Under the pieces are notes generated by a model. The model made no database searches. It saw only the letters and a program-made list of their open reading frames with translations, and was not told the origin of the DNA. A stretch of DNA of 10,528 bases from DAOVRL01 sp964459805 (GTDB lineage Bacteria > Planctomycetota > Phycisphaerae > Sedimentisphaerales > Anaerobacaceae): positions 1 to 10,528 of the forward strand of contig CAYWOD010000122.1 in assembly GCA_964459805.1 (NCBI GenBank). Reading direction: 5' to 3'. The position numbers were made by a program, and so were the translations under genes. The stretch's first letter is position 1. Every line of letters starts with the position of its first letter. Positions 1 to 6,788 of the stretch are shown in pieces.

Positions 1-1622
1 GTTCTGGGGCTATGTAATGAGACATGGATGCACATTATGTTAAGCGAGCACCCGTCCGCGATGGCTCGGTCGTAGTCACCCTTGTTGAAGTAGGCATACC
101 CGCGGTAGCCGTAGACGGGAACCATTTTCGGATCGAGCCGGATCGCTTCGGTCCAGTCGGCGATGGCCTTATCGTAATCACCCTTTTCGTAGTAGACATA
201 GCCGCGGTGGTAATAGGCCATGGCGTTTTTCGGATCGAGTTCAAGCACTTTTGTGCAGTCGGCGATGGCTTTGTTGTACTCGCTGTTTTGGCTATAGGCG
301 GCGCCCCGCTCGATGTACGCCTCGACAAGCTTTGGATCGAGCCGGATCGCTTCGGTGCAGTCGGCGATGGCTCGGTGGAACTCGCCCTTGCCGAAGTACG
401 CATACCCGCGCTCGTGGTAGGCCAAGGCATTTTTCGGATCGAGTTCAAGCGCCTTGGTGCAGTCGGCGATGGCTTTGTCGTATTCGCCCTTTTCGATGTA
501 GGCATACCCGCGGTAGTAGTAGGCCGAGGCATTTTTCGGATTAACCCGGATTGCTTCGGTAAAACAAGTGATGGCCAGGTCGTAGTTGCCATTCTCAAGC
601 GCTTCCATGCCTCTTTGGTTGCTGCGCCTCCCCGTGGGCTTCAAACCAGGTAGCACAATCAGCACAATCAGCAGCAGGATGATGGCTACCACCGCCAACG
701 GAAGCCAGCGGCGAAGCATTGACTTTCCCTTGGGTGGATAAATATGATCTATATATCTTTGCTCATGTTCACTGGCGAGATTTCTATTTACCTGAATTGA
801 AGCTTTGTTTTCTGGTGTTGGAATTTTTTCCTCGCGGTGCCTACCCGCTTTCTTGCAAGCCTCCTTGTATGCCTTGACGGTCTTCTTGTCGCGAGCCATT
901 TCGGGCACAAGATTAAAGCAATGTTCATAAGTGTCAGTCAGCTTTTGATAGTCCTTAACGGCCTCGTAGATTGTCAGGAGGACCTGCAGAATAGCAAACT
1001 TCTCGGACGAGAGTTCGAGTGCCTTTTCGTAGAGCATCTGCGCCTTTTCGTGCTCCTTCTTGTTCAGATAGATGAAAGCGAGAGAAAGCAAGGGAGCGGC
1101 ATCAGTGGGATCGCTTTCCGCTGCCCGCTTGTAGGATAAGGCAGCCTCATCCGACTTGCCGCTGAACTCCAGCACCTCACCGTTGACAAGGTGGTATGCG
1201 CTGGTCACGTTTTTCTCATGGAGTGTCGTCAGAATCTGACGAACATAGTCCCCTGCGAGCAAGCAGTGAAACAGTTCAACCGAACTTCCCAGATACGTTG
1301 CACAAGGCTTGGTCGTACCCTCGTCATCAAATTCCTTCTCCCCTGTGAGTAGGGTGGCCACAGCCTTGTCCGCAGACTGTCGAATACGGTCGAGCATTGC
1401 TGGCACTTCTATCTCCGGGATGTGCATCCCATGGGAGCACTTCTGGCACTCCTTTATGACGCGAACGCGAGGGCCTTCTGGAAGCAGCGGAATGAAGTAG
1501 AGATGGCCCCACTTCCGACCATTGTAGCTGCTGTGTTTTCCATACTTACCACAGTTCTCGCAGTATCCCCATCCCTTGACAACGTTCTTCCTCCCGTACA
1601 TTCTCGAGCCAAATATGATCAT
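1..1622 (-). CDS. Zinc-ribbon / TPR single-pass membrane protein (partial, runs off the left edge)
   Basis: This frame is open from ATG 1622 to the window edge, about 540 codons with no stop. AAGGAG lies 7 nt before the ATG, and an in-frame TAA lies a short way upstream. Residues 17-65 form a zinc ribbon with pairs C21/C24 and C59/C62 around an HLYFIPLLPEG core, resembling the bacterial zinc_ribbon_15 type. Three TPR-like units follow at about 142-247. A charged linker leads to one hydrophobic segment at 306-325. At least five regular 34-residue TPRs follow at about 332-523, with cores such as GYAYIEKGEYDKAIADCT. TPRs mediate protein-protein contacts; I see no catalytic domain. Charge around the membrane segment is even, so topology is uncertain. 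After residue 523 the repeat stops abruptly and the tail fits no TPR. The true C-terminus lies outside the window. The domain reading is secure; the role and partners are unknown. Confidence 0.85.
   Translation of the reverse strand, partial: MIIFGSRMYGRKNVVKGWGYCENCGKYGKHSSYNGRKWGHLYFIPLLPEGPRVRVIKECQKCSHGMHIPEIEVPAMLDRIRQSADKAVATLLTGEKEFDDEGTTKPCATYLGSSVELFHCLLAGDYVRQILTTLHEKNVTSAYHLVNGEVLEFSGKSDEAALSYKRAAESDPTDAAPLLSLAFIYLNKKEHEKAQMLYEKALELSSEKFAILQVLLTIYEAVKDYQKLTDTYEHCFNLVPEMARDKKTVKAYKEACKKAGRHREEKIPTPENKASIQVNRNLASEHEQRYIDHIYPPKGKSMLRRWLPLAVVAIILLLIVLIVLPGLKPTGRRSNQRGMEALENGNYDLAITCFTEAIRVNPKNASAYYYRGYAYIEKGEYDKAIADCTKALELDPKNALAYHERGYAYFGKGEFHRAIADCTEAIRLDPKLVEAYIERGAAYSQNSEYNKAIADCTKVLELDPKNAMAYYHRGYVYYEKGDYDKAIADWTEAIRLDPKMVPVYGYRGYAYFNKGDYDRAIADGCSLNIMCIHVSLHSPR
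54..629 (-). repeat. 102-bp tandem coding repeats (TPR array)
   Basis: The C-terminal TPR half is encoded by nearly identical 34-codon units. The 14-mer CAGTCGGCGATGGC recurs on the + strand at 155, 257, 359 and 461, exactly 102 bp apart. Units alternate between an IRLDPK type and an LELDPKNA type, so a 204-bp higher-order period is visible: TTTTCGGATCGAGTTCAAGC occurs at 226 and again at 430. This suggests recent duplication by unequal exchange. Confidence 0.85.
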
Positions 1623-1676
1623 GACTTGTCTCCTTCTGCGAACTACGGATTATGCAGTTTCTGTATAAATCCCAAA

Positions 1677-1691
1677 CACAGAAAGTCTGTG
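1677..1691. promoter_or_regulatory. 15-bp palindrome upstream of the zinc-ribbon/TPR gene
   Basis: CACAGA-AAG-TCTGTG is a perfect 6-bp inverted repeat with a 3-bp centre, ending 55 bp before the ATG at 1622. AT-rich -10-like hexamers lie on both sides on the minus strand, but none has a convincing -35 partner. It could be an operator or a chance palindrome. Confidence 0.25.
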
Positions 1692-1926
1692 CAGTATAAC
1701 AAGTATTGAAACATCGCTGTTCTACGATCGTAAGTGTTGACATTTCAAAGAATTACCTTTTCAGAGCCTCCAAATACCCAGGCCTTTTATACAGCAATAG
1801 TTTGCTTTATAAGACGCGAACCTCATAGCCTATCCACAGGACTGCGTACACTTTTCCCACAAAATGCCTGGCAATCACTAAAACTGCCTCCTATATCATA
1901 GCATTGGCAGGACAACTTTCAACCGA

Positions 1927-2035
1927 GATTTCCCAAATAGGTCGACAATCAAGATGACGAAAACTGGCTTGAATGGTCTCCACAGGCTGGATACCATCAA
2001 ATCACATTCATTTGTGACGGGCTACTTGGGAAATC
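1927..2035. repeat. Inverted-repeat-bounded element (MITE-like or structured RNA)
   Basis: Outer arms GATTTCCCAAATAG (1927-1940) and CTACTTGGGAAATC (2022-2035) are inverted copies matching at 13 of 14 positions. Inside are two more stems: ATGGTCTCC (1973-1981) with GGATACCAT (1989-1997), and TCACA (2002-2006) with TGTGA (2013-2017). The right arm ends 5 bp from the ruvX stop codon. No U-tract follows, so it is not a standard terminator. It could be a small non-autonomous element or a structured 3' UTR of the ruvX transcript. Confidence 0.45.
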
Positions 2036-2039
2036 CGGG

Positions 2040-2447
2040 TTACGTGCCTTTTTGTTCGAGGAAGGCTTCGAGGATTTGTGCGGCGGCGACGGCGTCGAGG
2101 CGTTTTTTGCGTTTTTGACGCGTTAATTCGGCGCAGGCGAGCTTTTCTTCGGCGCCGAAGCTGGTCAAACGCTCATCCTGAAGGTGCACGGGAATGTCGA
2201 GATGCTCCTTCAACTTCGCGGCAAAGCCGACGACGACCCTGGCCTGGGCACCTTCGCTATCATCCATGTTCAGCGGCAGACCGAGCACAATCGCATCGAT
2301 ATTCTCGGCGCTGACTATGTCGGCTATCTTCTTTAGGAGCTCTTTTTGGCCCTGGATTACGGTAAGCGGCGAGGCAATTGTCTCATTGCGGTCACAAACG
2401 GCCAATCCACTGCGTTTGGCGCCATAATCTATCGCGAGGTATCTCAT
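2040..2447 (-). CDS. ruvX: RuvX/YqgF-family nuclease (pre-16S rRNA processing / Holliday junction resolvase-like)
   Basis: The 135-residue protein has the usual length of the RuvX/YqgF family, an RNase H-fold nuclease known for 5' maturation of 16S rRNA and proposed as a Holliday junction resolvase. Visible family motifs are IDYGAKRSG near residues 6-14 with D7, VLGLPLNMD near 54-62, DERLTS at 91-96 and LDAVAAAQILEAF near 117-129, which carries the last acidic residue, D118. It is cytoplasmic. ATG 2447 is the only plausible start because an in-frame TAA lies just two codons upstream. No Shine-Dalgarno precedes it; the upstream bases are the arm of an inverted repeat. It is probably the last gene of the sulfatase-pgi-manC-ruvX run, 60 bp after manC. 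Confidence 0.93.
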   Translation of the reverse strand: MRYLAIDYGAKRSGLAVCDRNETIASPLTVIQGQKELLKKIADIVSAENIDAIVLGLPLNMDDSEGAQARVVVGFAAKLKEHLDIPVHLQDERLTSFGAEEKLACAELTRQKRKKRLDAVAAAQILEAFLEQKGT

Positions 2448-2451
2448 TTTT

Positions 2452-2510
2452 TAGCGTGCAGCGTTCAGCGTGCAGCGAATAGAGCCCTAAACGCTATACG
2501 CTGTACGCTA
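2452..2510. repeat. Imperfect 20-bp inverted repeat between manC and ruvX
   Basis: Arms at 2452-2471 and 2491-2510 are inverted copies matching at 17 of 20 positions, with a 19-nt centre. The left arm also carries two direct copies of AGCGTGCAGCG (2453-2463 and 2467-2477), and the right arm repeats ACGCTATACGCTGTACGCTA. It overlaps the manC stop codon and ends just before the ruvX ATG. No T-run follows on the minus strand, so it is more likely an RNA-stabilising, processing or dispersed-repeat hairpin than a terminator. Confidence 0.6.
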
Positions 2511-3596
2511 TAAAAACTTTTCGTTGGTGTTCTGTTTTATCAGTTCGAGCAACTCCTTTAGCCGCTGCGTCTGGTCAATAGGGCAGACGAGTGTGACATC
2601 GGGGCTATGGGCTATGACCATGTTTTCAAGGCCGATGGCGGCGATAAGGTGGCCCTTGTCCTCGGTAACCACGATGCTGTCCTTGCAGTCGAGCAGCTCA
2701 CTGGTGCCGGCAACTACGACGTTACTATTCTCGTCGGCGCTGATAACATCGGCAAGAGCGGCGAAGGAGCCCATATCAAGCCAGCGGCAATCGAGTTTTA
2801 TGCCGTGCACGGCCTCTGCCTTTTCCATAACGGCGTAGTCTATGCTTATCTTAGGCAATTTGAGGAACCACTCCTGGAGGGTCTGCTGCTGGTTTGGGCC
2901 GTCCCAGTCGGCTTGGATCTTGGCCAGCGGTTCGGTTGCTTCGGGCAGAAATCTCACCAGGTTCGCCAGGATCGTTCCGGCCTTCCAGACGAACATGCCG
3001 GAATTCCATAAGTGCTCCCCGCCGTCGAGGTACTTCTTTGCGGTTTCTTCGTCAGGCTTTTCCTTGAAGGCCTCGACCGTATAGATTTCGTTGCGGCAGC
3101 CGGGGAATTTGCGAGGGTTCGCACATTTCACATAGCCGAGCAGCGTGTTAGGGAAAGTCGGCTGGATGCCGAAAGTTATCATCCCGTCGGGGTTCTTGTT
3201 GACGAAAGTAAGGGCATCCTCGATGGCCTGCTGAAACAGCTCGACCGGCTCGATTATCTGGTCGGCGGTGACGACCGCCATTGTGGCTTGGGGGTCGTAT
3301 TTGGTCAGGATGCTTGCGGCCAGCCCTATGGCGCCGGCGGTATCACGGACGGCGGGCTCGGCGATAACGTTGTTGAAGGGCAAGCCGGGGAGGTTCTCTC
3401 GCACAAGGTCGGCATAACCGGCGTTGGTGAGGACAATTATGTTCCTCGTATCAAATATGGGCAAAAGACGCTCGAAACAGCAACGAAGCAGCGTCTGGCC
3501 GTCGAGCAGCTTCAACACCTGTTTGGGACGTTTCCTGCGGCTCAGTGGCCAGAGCCTCTTTCCGGTGCCCCCCGCCATAATCACTGCATAATCCAT
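2508..3596 (-). CDS. manC: Mannose-1-phosphate guanylyltransferase (GDP-mannose synthesis)
   Basis: The enzyme makes GDP-mannose from mannose-1-phosphate and GTP in the cytoplasm, feeding exopolysaccharide, glycan or GDP-fucose synthesis. The nucleotidyltransferase signature GGTGKRLWPLSR lies at residues 9-20, followed by VTADQ (109-113), EKP (179-181), WNSGMF (197-202), SIDYAVMEK (251-259) and LDMGS near 273-277. At 362 residues it is the short single-domain form without a C-terminal phosphomannose isomerase domain. I chose ATG 3596 because AGGGGA sits 7 nt upstream; an in-frame TTG at 3602 would add two residues but is poorly spaced. It starts 47 bp after pgi. A small hairpin covers its ribosome binding site. 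Other sugar-1-phosphate nucleotidyltransferases are possible, but the WPLSR and IDYAVMEK motifs favour mannose. Confidence 0.9.
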   Translation of the reverse strand: MDYAVIMAGGTGKRLWPLSRRKRPKQVLKLLDGQTLLRCCFERLLPIFDTRNIIVLTNAGYADLVRENLPGLPFNNVIAEPAVRDTAGAIGLAASILTKYDPQATMAVVTADQIIEPVELFQQAIEDALTFVNKNPDGMITFGIQPTFPNTLLGYVKCANPRKFPGCRNEIYTVEAFKEKPDEETAKKYLDGGEHLWNSGMFVWKAGTILANLVRFLPEATEPLAKIQADWDGPNQQQTLQEWFLKLPKISIDYAVMEKAEAVHGIKLDCRWLDMGSFAALADVISADENSNVVVAGTSELLDCKDSIVVTEDKGHLIAAIGLENMVIAHSPDVTLVCPIDQTQRLKELLELIKQNTNEKFL

Positions 3597-3602
3597 TATC
3601 AA

Positions 3603-3618
3603 ATCCCCTAATCGGGAT
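3603..3618 (-). promoter_or_regulatory. Hairpin covering the manC ribosome binding site
   Basis: In the transcript, AUCCC-GAUUAG-GGGAU can fold into a 5-bp stem whose 3' arm and loop contain the AGGGGA Shine-Dalgarno of manC. Translation of manC may depend on ribosomes arriving from pgi, or on an unfolding factor. The stem is short, so weight is limited. Confidence 0.3.
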
Positions 3619-3643
3619 GAGCCATCAAGTTCAACAAAGTCTA

Positions 3644-5074
3644 TCAGACCAGAAAGTTCTCGTCAACGTCTGTTGTGGCTCGAATTTCCTGAGCAAATTG
3701 TTCGTATGTGCGATCCGATTGTTGGTCGCCGGACTTGCCCATAAGAGCGAAGGTGGCCTCCTTGCCCAATTCGACGGCGGGCTGGTCATAGGGATTGATG
3801 TTGAACAGAGCGCCCATGAATGACGTTGTTACCTCGAATAAGTAGATGAACTGGCCGACGGTGTAGGCGCTTACCTCCGGGAAAATGACTGTGAGGCAAG
3901 GCCGTTGACTCTTTATGAGGGCATATTCGGTGGCTCTTTTCTCATTGTTCAGCAATTCGCTCAGTTTCCAGCCGGTGAGAAACCGGAGTTCAGGCGCACA
4001 GTCGGGGGCGGGGCCTATTACAAGGTCGTCATCGAAATTCTCGACCTGGAGGAAGGTGAACAGCTTGTCGTTTGGCCCTTCGCGGTATAACTGGACCTGA
4101 CTGTGCTGGTCGGTGGCGCCGAGTGCCTTGATGGGTGTTGGGCCAATATTGACTTCGTTTCCGGCCAAATCGGTTGATTTGCCGAGGCTTTCGGCCCAGA
4201 GCTGGCGGTACCAATCGGCCATATCCTTGAGGGCGTAGCTATAGGGCATAATGACCGAGCTGTTTTTGCCGTGCGTGTAGAAATGGTAGTTTATCGCGGC
4301 GTTGATTGCGGCAGGATTTTTCTCGAAATCCTCGCAACTGACTCTGGCATCCATATCACGGGCGCCCGCCAGGAGGGAATCGGTGTCAATTCCGCACATA
4401 ACGGCACTGAAAAGGCCGACGGGGCTTAGGACGGTAAACCTGCCGCCGACACCATCGGGGATGATGAGGTTTTTGTAGCCTTCGTGCTCGACAATACAGC
4501 GGAGAGTCCCCTGTTTTTCGTCGGTGGTGGCGATAATCTGCTTTTTGCAGGCGTCGGGTCCGAGCTTGTCGAGGAGCAGTTGCCGGGTGTATAGGAACTG
4601 GCTTGCGGTTTCGGCGGTTCGGCCGGACTTGCTGATAACGTTGAAAATAGTCATTTCGAGCCCGTCGCCCAGCCAATCGAAGAACGAAGCCAATTGAGCA
4701 GGATCGACGTTATCAAAGACAAACAGACGCGGACCGGGCCGCTGGTTGTCGTCAATATTGTACATATAGGGGTTTAGGGCGGTCTGCAAGGCTATGTTAG
4801 CGAGGGCTGAGCCGCCAATGCCGAATACGACAAGGTTATCACAATCACGCTTGACGTCATTAACGAGCTTTTTGACCCGGTCAGCGATATCGGTGCTGAA
4901 AGGCAGGTCCCTGTAAGGCGTGTTGCCGGCCTTTCTTTGGTCGTTGAGCCACGAGATCAGAGGAGAGGTTTTGTCGGCAAGGTCCTCAAACTGAGCAGAG
5001 GTGATGCCGTGTTCTTTGCCGGTGATCTCGGCCATAACGTTCTTGTAGTAGAAGTTGATTTGTGTTTGCGACAC
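3644..5074 (-). CDS. pgi: Glucose-6-phosphate isomerase
   Basis: This cytoplasmic enzyme interconverts glucose-6-phosphate and fructose-6-phosphate in glycolysis and gluconeogenesis. Two SIS-type domains are visible: GIGGSALA (85-92) and SKSGRTAET (148-156) bind phosphate, GGRF (210-213) follows, and family catalytic positions are E295 in QLWAESLGK, H324 in GATDQHSQVQLY and K438 in AVELGK. The length, 476 residues, fits the shorter bacterial form rather than the roughly 550-residue enterobacterial one. I chose GTG 5074: AAAGGAG lies 5 nt upstream. An earlier in-frame GTG at 5095 would put that Shine-Dalgarno inside the coding region. It lies 57 bp after the sulfatase and 47 bp before manC, consistent with one transcript. 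Fructose-6-phosphate made here can feed ManC through phosphomannose isomerase and mutase, which are not in the window. Confidence 0.95.
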   Translation of the reverse strand: MSQTQINFYYKNVMAEITGKEHGITSAQFEDLADKTSPLISWLNDQRKAGNTPYRDLPFSTDIADRVKKLVNDVKRDCDNLVVFGIGGSALANIALQTALNPYMYNIDDNQRPGPRLFVFDNVDPAQLASFFDWLGDGLEMTIFNVISKSGRTAETASQFLYTRQLLLDKLGPDACKKQIIATTDEKQGTLRCIVEHEGYKNLIIPDGVGGRFTVLSPVGLFSAVMCGIDTDSLLAGARDMDARVSCEDFEKNPAAINAAINYHFYTHGKNSSVIMPYSYALKDMADWYRQLWAESLGKSTDLAGNEVNIGPTPIKALGATDQHSQVQLYREGPNDKLFTFLQVENFDDDLVIGPAPDCAPELRFLTGWKLSELLNNEKRATEYALIKSQRPCLTVIFPEVSAYTVGQFIYLFEVTTSFMGALFNINPYDQPAVELGKEATFALMGKSGDQQSDRTYEQFAQEIRATTDVDENFLV

Positions 5075-5131
5075 GGGTTCTCCTTTCAGATTCACAAATC
5101 AGCTTTTGGATTTACTCTTCCTGTTCTTACG

Positions 5132-6607
5132 TCATTTGGCTTTGTGGCCCATGAATCTTTTTTCCTTGTCGAGGACGTTGCCCACGAGGTTCTCGGTGTG
5201 TGATTGCCGGGTGTATTCGGTCATTTTCGCGATGATGTCGGGGTGATCGGCTGCAATGTTGTTGAGTTCGCCGGGGTCCTTGCTGAGGTCGTAGAGCTCG
5301 AACGGCCGGTTTTTGCCGGGCCTTATGGCCTTGAAGGCACCCATTCGGACGGCCACCTGAGATCCATGCTCCCAGTAGAGGAATTTGTGGTTTTTCTGCT
5401 TGCGCGCGGCGGTTTTTTCGCCCAGAAGTGTTGGGACGATTGAGATTCCGTCGATGTTGTCCGGGGGTTTGGCGCCGGCCAGCTCGGCGAGCGTGGGCAT
5501 AACATCGGGGAAGTACCACAAATGGTCGCTGACGCGGGCGGGTTTGATCTTGCCGGGCCAGCGGACGATCATCGGGATTCTCAGGCCGCCCTCATATAGA
5601 TTGCCCTTGCCGCCACGGAATCGCACGCCTGTGTGGGGATTTAGGTTGGGGCCGAAGAAGCCGTGGGGGTACGGCGGCTCTTTGGGACGCGGTTTTGAGG
5701 GGTCGCCGTTAAGAAAGTACGTCTGTCCGCCGTTGTCGCCCGAGACGAAAACGATGGTGTTCTCGTCTATCCCCAATTCCTTGAGCAGGGCCAGTATTTC
5801 GCCGACCTGACGGTCAATCATTTTGACCATTGCGGCATAGACCTTGGCGTCGTTGGGCGTTCTCTGGCCGGCGGTCCAGGGTTTGTCCTTGTAGTCCTGC
5901 CAGGCCGGATCGTCCTCCGGGATGCCCCAAAGGCCGTGAGGCGGGGTCCACGGGCAGTAGCAGAAGAAGGCCCTATCCCTATTCTCGCGAATAAACTTGA
6001 TGGATTCTTCGAAGATCAGGTAGTGCGCGTACTGCTTACCTTCGTAGTAGTCGCCCGTGTTGCCCTCCAGCGGCACTTTCTGGCTGTTGCGAAGGAGATA
6101 GTTGGGGTAGTACGAGTGGGCGTGGACCTGGTTATAGTAACCGAAGAAGATGTCGAATCCGTGCATTTCGGGTACGCCGGTGGTGCCTCGGTCGCCGCAG
6201 CCCCACTTGCCGAACCCGCCGGTGGCGTAGCCGGCCTTTTTGAGGACCTCGCCGATAGTCACGTCCTCGGCGCGCATAGGCCAGTTCTGGCTGTTTCTTC
6301 GGACGGTTGTGTGGCCAGCGTGCAGGCCGGTCAGGAAGACCCCGCGGGTCGGCGCGCAAACCGGCCCCCCTGCCAGTGCCTGGGTGAAGCGGATGCCCTC
6401 GGTCGCCATCCGATCGATGTTCGGCGTTTTGAGATATTTGTTGCCCATGCAGGAGAGTTCAAAGTAGCCGAGCTCATCCAGCATTACATAAATGATGTTG
6501 GGCTTACTGGGCTTTTTCGCGCGGCCTCGGCGGGCTTGGGCGCATCCAGGCACAGCAAAGGCTGCGGTGCCGAAGGTCGCGGCTTTTAGAAAATCACGAC
6601 GGTTCAT
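5132..6607 (-). CDS. Tat-exported arylsulfatase-type sulfatase (formylglycine, C-type)
   Basis: The 491-residue protein belongs to the type I sulfatases, which remove sulfate esters, here probably from a sulfated polysaccharide outside the cytoplasm. The maturation motif CAPTR (84-88) is present, so C84 should be oxidised to formylglycine by a partner enzyme not seen here. Other family positions are D44, H224, D291/N292 in SGDNGG and K334. Two deviate from classical arylsulfatases: the usual DD reads D44-E45, and GKWHxG reads GKWGCG at 133-138. The N-terminus MNRRDFLKAA with AAFAVPGC is a twin-arginine leader; VPGC could be a lipobox. I chose ATG 6607, which follows AGGA by 10 nt and starts exactly at the RR leader; a longer frame back to 6703 would cross the promoter. 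It heads the pgi-manC-ruvX run. The exact substrate cannot be read from sequence. Confidence 0.93.
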   Translation of the reverse strand: MNRRDFLKAATFGTAAFAVPGCAQARRGRAKKPSKPNIIYVMLDELGYFELSCMGNKYLKTPNIDRMATEGIRFTQALAGGPVCAPTRGVFLTGLHAGHTTVRRNSQNWPMRAEDVTIGEVLKKAGYATGGFGKWGCGDRGTTGVPEMHGFDIFFGYYNQVHAHSYYPNYLLRNSQKVPLEGNTGDYYEGKQYAHYLIFEESIKFIRENRDRAFFCYCPWTPPHGLWGIPEDDPAWQDYKDKPWTAGQRTPNDAKVYAAMVKMIDRQVGEILALLKELGIDENTIVFVSGDNGGQTYFLNGDPSKPRPKEPPYPHGFFGPNLNPHTGVRFRGGKGNLYEGGLRIPMIVRWPGKIKPARVSDHLWYFPDVMPTLAELAGAKPPDNIDGISIVPTLLGEKTAARKQKNHKFLYWEHGSQVAVRMGAFKAIRPGKNRPFELYDLSKDPGELNNIAADHPDIIAKMTEYTRQSHTENLVGNVLDKEKRFMGHKAK

Positions 6608-6682
6608 AAGGTCTTTTCCTGAGAGTACCCAGTTAGTGCTTCTATCGTCGGCGTGCGCCGCCATACTTTCAATCGGTGTTTG

Positions 6683-6710
6683 ATTATAGTCCGGAGTCGC
6701 CAATATGCAA
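6683..6710 (-). promoter_or_regulatory. Sigma70-type promoter of the sulfatase-pgi-manC-ruvX run
   Basis: On the minus strand a TTGCAT -35 (6710-6705) and a perfect TATAAT -10 (6688-6683) are separated by 16 bp. Transcription would begin near 6676, giving an untranslated leader of about 70 nt before the sulfatase ATG at 6607. It lies in the longest gap of this gene series (181 bp), downstream of the GH-A gene. Confidence 0.6.
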
Positions 6711-6788
6711 TGACTTTTCGAAGGGTAGTGGCTTTAGACAAGGTAGCAGAGAGTTTCCCGTGCCCCCCCTGCTGCCGAGCGTCCGGGC

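Larger units (their letters stand above)
1623..2039. other. Intergenic region without a supported gene
   Basis: The 417 bp between ruvX and the zinc-ribbon/TPR gene are more AT-rich than the genes and hold no credible coding frame. A 65-codon minus-strand frame (1546-1743) overlaps the start of the TPR gene and has no recognisable features. Contents are the Shine-Dalgarno and palindrome of the TPR gene near 1630-1691 and an inverted-repeat element at 1927-2035. The TPR gene probably has its own promoter here. Confidence 0.7.

Noticed and set aside
39..45. GTTAAGC heptamer resembling an integron attC core, with GCTTAAC on the minus strand
   Set aside because: A single seven-base match near the window edge; no paired core, spacer bases or second site can be shown.
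35..598. Minus-strand frame of 187 codons rich in Ser, Thr, Pro and Arg
   Set aside because: It is a shifted reading of the same TPR repeats; the correct frame has a zinc ribbon, membrane helix, TPR motifs and a good ribosome binding site.
24..653. Long + strand frame of 209 codons with internal repeats
   Set aside because: It is the antisense shadow of the TPR repeats; its own repeats follow from the 102-bp units and it has no known fold.
1546..1743. Small minus-strand frame of 65 codons before the TPR gene
   Set aside because: It overlaps the zinc-ribbon coding region, has no recognisable motif and no convincing ribosome binding site.
3012..3611. + strand frame of 199 codons opposite manC
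   Set aside because: Antisense to a well-supported manC; composition follows the opposite strand's codons.
5936..6589. + strand frame of 217 codons opposite the sulfatase
   Set aside because: Antisense shadow of the sulfatase, with no family motifs.
6608..6703. Longer N-terminus of the sulfatase, 32 extra residues
   Set aside because: It would begin upstream of the TATAAT box and hide the Tat leader that begins at 6607.
6763..6769. Run of seven C between the GH-A gene and the sulfatase promoter
   Set aside because: Non-coding and not linked to a start codon or promoter element, so no phase-variation role can be supported.
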